In this document: positions 1 to 4,759 of the stretch, piece by piece
Position numbering within the stretch: the stretch's first letter is position 1
How the letters are laid out: each line of letters begins with the position of its first letter
Assembly: GCA_964644465.1 (NCBI GenBank)
Contig: CAZXVU010000125.1
Coordinates: 1-5,512 of the forward strand
From: CAZXVU01 sp964644465
GTDB lineage: Bacteria > Chlamydiota > Chlamydiia > Chlamydiales > SM23-39
Reading direction: 5' to 3'
DNA length: 5,512 bases
Notes under the pieces: model-generated
What the model was told of the DNA's origin: nothing
The model's input: the letters and a program-made list of their open reading frames with translations, nothing else
Database searches by the model: none
Translations under genes and position numbers: made by a program

Positions 1-344
1 TCTTGATCACGTTAATTACAGGCGCGATCGGATACAATATGAAAGGCTCGCTGGATCGGGGGCGCGCATTCCGTACCGAGCAAGCAAAAGCTCAGCTTCA
101 CGATCTTCTCCTGATCTGTCTCGAAGAAGGGATCAAGCCAGACGAGCTTGCCAAAGACCCCGCACCCCACTTGAAAAGAGCTAATTTAGCAAAAAATAGT
201 GAAAAGCTTGTTCAGGATGGATGGGGGACTAATTTTATCATTAGTTACAATCAAGGGAGGAACGATTTTAAAATCACCTCGCAGGCGTATGATAAATACA
301 TGAAAAAACTGAATAAAGAAATTCCCGGCGATGAGGAAGAGTAG
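1..344 (+). CDS. gspG: Type II secretion major pseudopilin, GspG-like (5' partial)
   Basis: The reading frame is already open at the window edge (first full codon at base 3), so the N-terminal prepilin peptide and most of the hydrophobic helix lie outside. What remains starts with the end of that helix (ITLITGAIGYNM). It is followed by a charged amphipathic helix (KGSLDRGRAFRTEQAKAQL) and then a small C-terminal domain with a DGWGTNF...NDFKITS stretch. That stretch resembles the DPWGNPY...DYDIYS region of GspG pseudopilins. In that family the protein polymerises into the periplasmic pseudopilus that drives type II secretion. The gene overlaps the next pseudopilin gene by 14 bases, so the two are very likely co-transcribed and translationally coupled. 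The visible 113 residues agree with a typical GspG of about 130-145 residues missing its N-terminus. A different pseudopilin or type IV pilin-like protein is possible. Confidence 0.65.
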   Translation, partial: LITLITGAIGYNMKGSLDRGRAFRTEQAKAQLHDLLLICLEEGIKPDELAKDPAPHLKRANLAKNSEKLVQDGWGTNFIISYNQGRNDFKITSQAYDKYMKKLNKEIPGDEEE

Positions 345-834
345 ACCTTTTAGCCTGCTTGAAATCATGGTTGGGCTTGCCCTGATCCTGATGGCAGCGG
401 GGGCGATCGGTTGGAAGATGCACGGCTTTCTTGAAACAAGGCGTTTTCGAACGAGTCTGGAGCAGCTCAGATCCCGCCTTTTGACGGCGCACAGAATGGC
501 GGTCAATATGCAGGCGGACTGGGAAGGTGTCTTAAAACGAGAGAGAAAAAATTGGACATTCGAGGCGGTTTGCCTTGACCCGCCGAGTGTGAAGTCTTCC
601 CTCAAATTGCACTTTTCAAAGATCCTCTTCGAAGGAAAAGAGCAAAGTAGTCTCGTTTTTACTTTTTTCTCTAGCGGGGAGATCCGGCCATCCGGAACTT
701 TACAAATTCAGAGTTCAAAAAGGGAGAAAACAGAAAATTGGAACTTGCCCGAGATTTTTGGCAAAAGCGCTGGCTTTGGGAGTAAAAACCCAGTGAGAAA
801 AAAATTGGCGCCGGCCCACCCGAGCGAGGGTTGA
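331..834 (+). CDS. Pseudopilin-like protein with type IV prepilin N-terminus (GspH/minor pseudopilin-like)
   Basis: This 167-residue protein has a short basic leader (MRKSRP), then FSLLEIMVGLALILMAAGAIGW, the prepilin cleavage/methylation signature. F7 would be mature residue +1 and E11 the conserved +5 glutamate. The residue at -1 is Pro6, where prepilin peptidase substrates normally have Gly. After the hydrophobic helix, AIGWKMHGFLETRRFRT closely parallels AIGYNMKGSLDRGRAFRT in the preceding pseudopilin, so the two genes look like diverged tandem paralogues. The remainder is a basic, beta-rich-looking domain I cannot place; the last 20 residues are Lys/Pro rich and may not be ancestral. The ATG at 331 overlaps the upstream stop codon region and has no strong ribosome binding site, suggesting translational coupling. 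The expected role is a minor pseudopilin in the inner membrane/periplasm. The exact subtype (GspH, I or other) is not resolved. Confidence 0.6.
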   Translation: MRKSRPFSLLEIMVGLALILMAAGAIGWKMHGFLETRRFRTSLEQLRSRLLTAHRMAVNMQADWEGVLKRERKNWTFEAVCLDPPSVKSSLKLHFSKILFEGKEQSSLVFTFFSSGEIRPSGTLQIQSSKREKTENWNLPEIFGKSAGFGSKNPVRKKLAPAHPSEG

Positions 835-844
835 TCAGACTCAG
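831..844 (+). repeat. Left copy of imperfect flanking direct repeat
   Basis: The 14 bases TTGATCAGACTCAG, which contain the stop codon of the pseudopilin gene, match TTGACAGTCTCAG at 1403-1415 apart from one inserted T and one A/T substitution. The copies sit on either side of the inverted-repeat unit, so they could be a decayed target-site duplication. The match is short and could be chance. Confidence 0.3.
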
Positions 845-882
845 TTGTGGGCAAAGCCGAAGGACAGATACGCAAGAGCCGG

Positions 883-923
883 GATTAAGAGAAAAATAAC
901 AGGATGGCAGGATGGACAGGATA
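883..923 (+). repeat. Left inverted repeat arm (CAGGAT-type)
   Basis: This 41-base arm is the reverse complement of 1369-1402 along its whole length. The differences are one A missing from the A-run (892-896, five A against six) and one extra 8-base CAGGATGG unit at 908-915. It therefore contains three CAGGAT units (900-905, 908-913, 917-922) where the right arm has two. The arm carries the likely start codon of the enclosed gene at 912-914. Confidence 0.85.
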
Positions 924-1363
924 AAGAATAGGAACTTTCTCCATTCGGACCTTTCAGAAAAAGTGATAGGGTGTTGTATCGAAGTAATTCGAGAACTCGG
1001 TGGTGGTTTTTGGAAAATGTCTATAAAAATGCTCTCTATATTTCAATGACAGAAAAAGGCTTAAATGTATCGACCGAGAAAACTTTTGAAATTAACTATC
1101 GAGGATACAAGATAGGGAGATACATTGCAGACTTAATGTTTGAAGATTTACTAATTGTGGAATTGAAGTGTTGTCGAGCTTTAACTCCAGAGCACCAAGC
1201 GCAATTAATCAATTATCTTAAGGCGGCAGATAAGGAAGTAGGTCTGCTTGTGAATTTTGGGAATCAGAAGTTGGAATACAAGAGGCTTCATCACCCAGAC
1301 CATTTTGACAAAGGAGAGGAAAAACCCTTTTTATTTCCATTTCCCAAGGATGAATTGTCCTAA
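912..1363 (+). pseudogene. GxxExxY family protein (PD-(D/E)XK nuclease-like), frameshifted
   Basis: Translation from ATG 912 gives MDRIKNRNFLHSDLSEKVIGCCIEVIRELGGGF and then loses frame. Homologous sequence resumes one frame back as LENVYKNALYISMTEKGL and continues to the TAA at 1361-1363. Restoring one T in the T-run at 1007-1011 joins the parts into about 150 residues. The joined protein carries the family-defining GFLENVY (G32, E35, Y38), then IGRYIADL with D74, VELK with E84 and K86 (the D...ExK core of the PD-(D/E)XK fold), QLINYL, and the family-typical VGLLVNFG. Function is unknown in this family; a nuclease role is inferred from the fold. An AGGA at 901-904 lies 7 bases before the ATG. 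The second part alone can be opened from GTG 971, but its first 13 residues are then out-of-frame sequence. The break could be a true mutation, a sequencing error in the homopolymer, or -1 slippage on TTT. The gene lies alone between inverted repeats. Confidence 0.75.
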
Positions 1364-1368
1364 ATACC

Positions 1369-1402
1369 TATCCTGTCCATCCTGTTATTTTTTCTCTTAA
1401 TC
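1369..1402 (-). repeat. Right inverted repeat arm (CAGGAT-type)
   Basis: This 34-base arm is the reverse complement of the left arm at 883-923, minus one 8-base CAGGATGG unit and plus one A. It begins five bases after the stop codon of the GxxExxY gene. It leaves only 14 bases to the convergent stop codon of the TPR gene, so the unit occupies almost the entire junction. It has no G+C-rich hairpin of its own and does not look like a classical terminator. Confidence 0.85.
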
Positions 1403-1415
1403 TTGACAGTCTCAG
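1403..1415 (+). repeat. Right copy of imperfect flanking direct repeat
   Basis: TTGACAGTCTCAG directly abuts the outer end of the right inverted arm and matches 831-844 with one indel and one mismatch. It lies immediately before the TPR gene's stop codon (1417-1419, minus strand). It may be the partner of a decayed target-site duplication. Confidence 0.3.
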
Positions 1416-1416
1416 A

Positions 1417-2349
1417 TTATAGTTTGCCAGAGGGCTGGAGGCTTTCCAATCTTTCTTTTGCCTCGATGGCGGCTTTGCTTTCCGGATATTTGGAAAGGAC
1501 TTTCGAATAGTAGATGATGGAGGCTGGCACTTTCTTTGTTTTTTGGAAAAATCGGCCTGTTTCCATCAGGTGTTCGGCAAAGATATCCTGCATTTCAGCA
1601 AAATCTTTTTCCGCTTGGGCGATCCGTTCTTCACGGGGAAAAGCAAGCCGGAACTTGCGCAGATTCACCTCTGCCAGATCCAAAAGGGCCGGATCGAGGC
1701 TCTTGTCGCGGCATTGCATCAAATAGGCATGGCTCTTCTCTACAAAACCTTGAGCCGCCAAATCGTGTTTCGGGAACCGCCGGATCAAAAGGTCCAGCGT
1801 TTCCAGGCTCTCTTTATAATCTTCGAACTTCACCTGGATCTCCGCCTTGCCAAGGAGCGACTTCGCTGCAATATCGTCATGGGGAAGGCTCGTGATCACC
1901 TCTTCGTAAATCTTCAAGGCATCTTCCTCTCCCGAAACAAGTTTTGGGAGCTTGTGGGAGCCAAAGAGCGGTTTTTTGACCCCGCTGCGGAAGCTCTCGG
2001 CGATATTGAATTTGTAGTGGATCGCCTCTTCGAAGTGCTTGGGAGAGGTCGAATGGTTCAGATAAGAGGTAAACCGTTCGTTGGCAAGCTCCAAATGGCC
2101 GAGCTTGAAATAGGCCTCCCCGATCAAAAAGGCGGTCTCCAAGGCAAAGGGGCTCTCTGGGAAATGATAGGAGATGAGCTGCGCATAATCGATGGCGGCC
2201 CACCAATCCCCGTCCCGGATCGATTCTTGGAGATACCCATTGAATTCAAGCACCGATGGACCAGCGTCTTCCCACTGCAACTCCTCTTCTTCGAGAGCAA
2301 ATAGGGATAGGATGGCCAAAGACAGCGGATAGAGGATATATTTACGCAT
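1417..2349 (-). CDS. Secreted TPR protein, BamD-like outer membrane assembly factor
   Basis: This 310-residue protein begins with a basic start and a hydrophobic signal peptide (residues 1-18, ending SLFA before an LEEEE run). Helical tetratricopeptide-like repeats follow, at about 44-98 (AIDYAQLISYHFPES...IGEAYFKLGHLELANERF), 144-194 (ALKIYEEVI...SLETLDLLIRRFP) and 259-303 (EHLMETGRFFQKTKKVPASIIYYSKVLSKYPES). The last block matches the BamD pattern of a helix pair ending in a YP motif. BamD is the periplasmic TPR subunit that helps BamA insert beta-barrel proteins. Unlike classical BamD it has no lipobox cysteine after the signal peptide and is longer than the usual ~245 residues. It could instead be a CpoB/YbgF-like or other periplasmic scaffold. 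The ATG at 2349 fits the signal peptide start; only a weak AGG precedes it. It lies 57 bases downstream of the 2407-3123 gene with no terminator between, so read-through is plausible. Confidence 0.65.
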   Translation of the reverse strand: MRKYILYPLSLAILSLFALEEEELQWEDAGPSVLEFNGYLQESIRDGDWWAAIDYAQLISYHFPESPFALETAFLIGEAYFKLGHLELANERFTSYLNHSTSPKHFEEAIHYKFNIAESFRSGVKKPLFGSHKLPKLVSGEEDALKIYEEVITSLPHDDIAAKSLLGKAEIQVKFEDYKESLETLDLLIRRFPKHDLAAQGFVEKSHAYLMQCRDKSLDPALLDLAEVNLRKFRLAFPREERIAQAEKDFAEMQDIFAEHLMETGRFFQKTKKVPASIIYYSKVLSKYPESKAAIEAKERLESLQPSGKL

Positions 2350-2371
2350 AGCCTATAGACTTTAAGGATTA

Positions 2372-2401
2372 AGCGTAGGGGATCGCCTGGATTGACGTCA
2401 A
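2372..2401 (-). promoter_or_regulatory. Possible weak promoter for the TPR gene
   Basis: On the minus strand, TTGACG (2396-2401) is followed after 18 bases by TACGCT (2372-2377), about 22 bases before the ATG. The -35 is good but the -10 is poor. The -35 lies inside the perfect 10-base palindrome TTGACGTCAA (2392-2401), which could be an operator half or coincidence. Confidence 0.25.
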
Positions 2402-2406
2402 GAGGC

Positions 2407-3123
2407 TTAAGAGGTGGTTTCGGGTGAGATTCCGAAGAGATTTTTGACCCAATGGATCCCGCCGAAGGCGAGAGCCTTTCCCCTGCCCAAGAGGGATGAC
2501 CCCTCTTCCGCAACCAGTGCAGACTGTGCTTTTTCAGCCCTAATCTCTTTCCATTTTTCTATCACGTTGGCAGAGCTATCGTAAATGGCTAGATCTTCCT
2601 CGATGATTTGGTTGAATGTTTTCATATCCCTAAAAAGAGCCGCGATCTTATCCCGGGCTCCCGAATAGTTTGAGGAAAGAGCGAGAATCTCTAAGGCCTT
2701 GTTTGAAATTTCTTTTGCAAGGTCCGTTAAATCTTTGCTTAACGGGAGCTTGTCAGCGCCGCTAAGCGCTTCCTCGGAACTTTTACAGTTCGTGAGAAAC
2801 TCATTCCAATCGCTCACGCGGGCGAGGATCGTATCTGTCCAGGCGTTGTACATCGAGCCGAGCCTTTTCGGCTGCACCCGATTTTCCCAATAGCCGGTCT
2901 TGTCTTCCTGGGATCCGAGTTTCTTTTTTAGCTCCTTAAAAAAGGCGGCTTCGTGCTCCATCTCGAAATCGGTCGGCAAATCGTCGCTATTCAAACGCTT
3001 TGCCAGCTCTTCAAAGGCATCTTTGCTAATTGCCTTGAGCTGCTTCGAACGCTCTCCAAACACATCGGTATAGTCGATATGCTCCAAGCGGTGCTTAAAA
3101 ATAATAAACGCATCTATAGGCAT
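2407..3123 (-). CDS. Hypothetical alpha-helical protein, 238 aa
   Basis: I do not recognise this protein. It starts MPIDAFIIFKHRLEHIDYTDVFGER and is almost entirely predicted-helical and charged (for example EELAKRLNSDDLPTDFEMEHEAAFFKELKKKLG, split by short loops). It has no signal peptide and no convincing membrane segment. Near the C-terminus lies a short semi-hydrophobic stretch, LAFGGIHWVKNLFGI. The frame is also open 7 codons upstream to a TTG at 3144. I prefer ATG 3123 because the predicted promoter -10 (3148-3153) puts the transcript start near 3141, downstream of that TTG, and because a GAG ribosome-binding core sits 6 bases before the ATG. It has its own promoter, directly after the terminator of the 3265-4416 gene, and may be co-transcribed with the TPR gene downstream. 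In a chlamydia-like host a small cytosolic or secreted lineage-specific protein is plausible, but that is a guess. Confidence 0.75.
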   Translation of the reverse strand: MPIDAFIIFKHRLEHIDYTDVFGERSKQLKAISKDAFEELAKRLNSDDLPTDFEMEHEAAFFKELKKKLGSQEDKTGYWENRVQPKRLGSMYNAWTDTILARVSDWNEFLTNCKSSEEALSGADKLPLSKDLTDLAKEISNKALEILALSSNYSGARDKIAALFRDMKTFNQIIEEDLAIYDSSANVIEKWKEIRAEKAQSALVAEEGSSLLGRGKALAFGGIHWVKNLFGISPETTS

Positions 3124-3147
3124 AAATATCTCGTTAATTTGCAATAT

Positions 3148-3176
3148 ATTTTATCACAAACAAAGATTTTAGTAAA
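3148..3176 (-). promoter_or_regulatory. Sigma70/sigma66-like promoter for the 238-aa gene
   Basis: On the minus strand, TTTACT (3171-3176) and TAAAAT (3148-3153) are separated by 17 bases. Each hexamer is close to consensus (4/6 and 5/6). The start of transcription would fall near 3141, about 18 bases before ATG 3123. The site lies just past the intrinsic terminator at 3205-3239, as expected for a new transcription unit. A 9-base word ATCTTTGTT in the spacer recurs in the promoter at 4478-4506. Confidence 0.5.
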
Positions 3177-3204
3177 TAGTTTTAATATCGGGATAAGTCG
3201 GGAC

Positions 3205-3239
3205 AAAAAAAGATCTGGGAGACGGATCTCCCAGATCTT
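3205..3239 (-). terminator. Intrinsic terminator with perfect 13-bp stem
   Basis: Bases 3210-3222 and 3227-3239 are exact reverse complements around a 4-base loop; the inner stem is AGATCTGGGAGA against TCTCCCAGATCT. Read on the minus strand, the stem runs into a T-tract (3205-3210 as A on the plus strand), the hallmark of Rho-independent termination. It begins about 25 bases after the stop codon of the 383-aa gene and would end that transcript. There is no matching T-tract for plus-strand termination. Confidence 0.9.
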
Positions 3240-3264
3240 AGGCTTTGAAGCCAGTGATCGAGAA

Positions 3265-4416
3265 TTACTCGAGCCACTCGGCTACGGGACCGCCACGCTG
3301 GTAGCTCATTGCGGCCAAGGCAATGGCGCCAATAGCTAGGCTTGTTCCGCTTAGAGCCCCGCTGACAAATGTAGCTGCCGAAGCAAAGATGCTCGTGCCG
3401 CCTGCAAAGAAATTGAGCGAAGTTCCAGCGATGGTTGTAATGGCCAGAGAGTATCCCACTTCTGAAAGCGTGAGTATTGGTTCCTGGAGGTTCACAGCTA
3501 GCGCTTTCTTGCTTCTTGGGCATTTGCCATGAGCATTCAATTGATCCAATTGGCCTTTGATCCAATTGCGGTCTTCAGAATTAACATTCTTGTACAGCTC
3601 TTCCACCGAATCCAGGTCTGCTTTGATTGCATTGGCACGGTTGGTTAAAGCTTGCTGGCCAATACCATTTGCTGCCCTATCCGCAGGATCGAGCGCCTTT
3701 GCGTCGCGCCGGAAGCCGAGGAGTCTTGTCGGCAGTTCACTGGCGAGGACTTTCAACCGGTCCTTCCTCATCTTTAACTGCGCTTTGGCAATATTCACGT
3801 TCCTATAGAATTCGTCTTTATCGAACGTCATCGCTTTCAAGATTTTGGGGTCGACTTTCTCGATTTCTTTTTCGAAATCTGCAAGTTTAGCCAAGTGCTC
3901 ATCTACTTCGGAATTTGACATGTTTAAGATATTCGCATATCCTGCTTGTGGCACTCCATGGGGCGCTCCGTTTCTATTAATCCATTGTACGTTGGCTGTT
4001 TGAGCGCCTAAATCTTGAAGCCCTTTTCTGAGATGCAGCGTGGTTGCGTGCTGATCGATTTTATTGAAAATACCCGTATTATCGATTCGCGTGTCTACTT
4101 GGTGGACGAGTCTGTTTGTTTCTCCAAGTCTAGAGACCACCTCGTCTTCGATCACTTTCGAAATTTGACGTCTGACCCTATCAATATCGGCTGGAGGTAA
4201 TGAGTTGATGTTTTTCATTTGCTCAAAAGCCTCTTTGGCGACCATTTCGCATCTGCCGGCTTTTGTCCAGCCCTCTTTCCACGACCCTTCAAAAAAACCG
4301 TTTTTCCGCTTCTTGTAAGCGGCAAGCAGAGTGGTATAATGAGCCTCGTCACGCCCTAATTGTTGAAACCCATTTGGGGCTGCGTCTATCCTGAGTAGCG
4401 CTGCTGCAATAGCCAT
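3265..4416 (-). CDS. Hypothetical protein with bilobed hydrophobic C-terminus, 383 aa
   Basis: I cannot assign a family. Residues 1-310 are soluble-looking and mostly helical, with heptad-like charged stretches around 175-235 (VDEHLAKLADFEKEIEKV, FYRNVNIAKAQLKMRKDRL). Residues 320-370 (from VGYSLAITTIAG to LAIGAIALAAM) form a long Ala/Gly/Ser/Thr-rich hydrophobic region. A short break near GGTS makes it look like a hairpin of two membrane helices, and it is followed by the basic tail SYQRGGPVAEWLE. There is no N-terminal signal peptide. Similar two-lobed hydrophobic regions mark chlamydial inclusion-membrane and other type III effector proteins, so a membrane-targeted effector is a reasonable but unproven idea. 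The start is well supported: AAGGAG (4423-4428) sits 6 bases before the ATG, behind a near-consensus promoter, and the gene ends at a strong terminator, so it appears to be monocistronic. Confidence 0.8.
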   Translation of the reverse strand: MAIAAALLRIDAAPNGFQQLGRDEAHYTTLLAAYKKRKNGFFEGSWKEGWTKAGRCEMVAKEAFEQMKNINSLPPADIDRVRRQISKVIEDEVVSRLGETNRLVHQVDTRIDNTGIFNKIDQHATTLHLRKGLQDLGAQTANVQWINRNGAPHGVPQAGYANILNMSNSEVDEHLAKLADFEKEIEKVDPKILKAMTFDKDEFYRNVNIAKAQLKMRKDRLKVLASELPTRLLGFRRDAKALDPADRAANGIGQQALTNRANAIKADLDSVEELYKNVNSEDRNWIKGQLDQLNAHGKCPRSKKALAVNLQEPILTLSEVGYSLAITTIAGTSLNFFAGGTSIFASAATFVSGALSGTSLAIGAIALAAMSYQRGGPVAEWLE

Positions 4417-4422
4417 AATAAT

Positions 4423-4428
4423 CTCCTT
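4423..4428 (-). promoter_or_regulatory. Strong ribosome binding site
   Basis: AAGGAG on the minus strand lies 6 bases before the ATG at 4416. It is the only near-perfect Shine-Dalgarno sequence in the window and fixes the start of the 383-aa protein. Confidence 0.8.
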
Positions 4429-4477
4429 TTATGTATTAAGTATCTGTTTTTACTAATTCTTTTGTTAATTCCCATTT

Positions 4478-4506
4478 ATTATAACAAAGATCCTATTTAT
4501 TTTAAA
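4478..4506 (-). promoter_or_regulatory. Sigma70/sigma66-like promoter for the 383-aa gene
   Basis: On the minus strand, TTTAAA (4501-4506) and a perfect TATAAT (4478-4483) are separated by 17 bases. Transcription would start near 4471, giving an AT-rich leader of about 55 bases before the ATG. The spacer ends with ATCTTTGTT, the same 9-base word found in the promoter of the neighbouring 238-aa gene. Confidence 0.6.
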
Positions 4507-4759
4507 CATAAATTAATTAAGTTTCAGTGGTTTAAGTAAAATATTTACTTGTCATTTCCGGAAAGGTTCTTTATCTCTCTATACAGGTCATTGAGTGTCA
4601 AATGAGTACGTTTTGAAGAGTGGGACAGCCTTAATAAAAAATTGCATTTAACGAGATTAAAATTTTTAAGAAGAAAGGCACGTCAAATCCAATGGGATTA
4701 CTTAGGCAGAAATGCGAGGATGCAAGTCTCTTATAATCAAGGAGTTATGGTAGCTACAG

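Larger units (their letters stand above)
883..1402 (+). mobile_element. Putative inverted-repeat cassette carrying a GxxExxY gene
   Basis: Two nearly perfect inverted arms (883-923 and 1369-1402) tightly bracket a single small gene at a convergent junction between unrelated genes. An imperfect direct repeat lies outside them (831-844 and 1403-1415). The enclosed gene is visibly more AT-rich than the neighbouring pseudopilin and TPR genes. There is no transposase, so this is not a standard insertion sequence. It may be a non-autonomous or nuclease-associated mobile cassette, or a long-range RNA stem structure. If the direct repeat is a target duplication, the inserted segment would start at 845. 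Mobility is inferred from the architecture only. Confidence 0.45.
4417..4759. other. AT-rich intergenic region (343 bases) between dnaE and the 383-aa gene
   Basis: Besides the promoter and ribosome binding site listed separately, this stretch holds a perfect 7-bp inverted repeat AAGTAAA-ATA-TTTACTT (4534-4550). That repeat lies upstream of the promoter -35, where an operator or a weak hairpin could act. No convincing terminator for dnaE is visible. On the plus strand one frame is free of stops from 4606 to the TGA at 4789-4791 (61 codons, running into the 3' end of dnaE); it contains a TTG at 4642 but no good ribosome binding site. I cannot support it as a gene. No tRNA or known RNA fold was recognised. 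Confidence 0.5.

Noticed and set aside
186..605. Minus-strand open frame over the pseudopilin genes
   Set aside because: It is antisense to two recognisable pseudopilins, with no motif and an unnatural Cys/Arg-rich composition.
883..923. CRISPR-like or simple tandem repeat array of CAGGAT units
   Set aside because: There are only two or three short units per arm with spacings of 1-4 bases and no regular spacers; the inverted pairing of the arms is the main signal.
971..1363. Intact GxxExxY gene starting at GTG 971
   Set aside because: The first 13 residues from this start (LYRSNSRTRWW region) are out-of-frame reading of DNA that encodes the conserved VIGCCIEVIRELGGG in the other frame, so the true start is upstream and the gene is frameshifted.
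1369..1402. Right inverted arm as an intrinsic terminator
   Set aside because: It has no local GC-rich hairpin; its pairing partner is about 450 bases away, so it does not behave like a normal terminator.
1543..2304. Long plus-strand open frame of 253 codons opposite the TPR gene
   Set aside because: It is fully antisense to a gene with a signal peptide and clear TPR repeats, and its sequence resembles no family; a shadow frame.
3121..3144. TTG start at 3144 for the small hypothetical protein
   Set aside because: It lies upstream of the transcript start implied by the promoter and has no ribosome binding site; ATG 3123 is better supported.
4621..4740. tRNA or small structured RNA in the dnaE spacer
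   Set aside because: No cloverleaf or T-loop GTTCGA-type signal and no GC-rich stems with a terminator were found.
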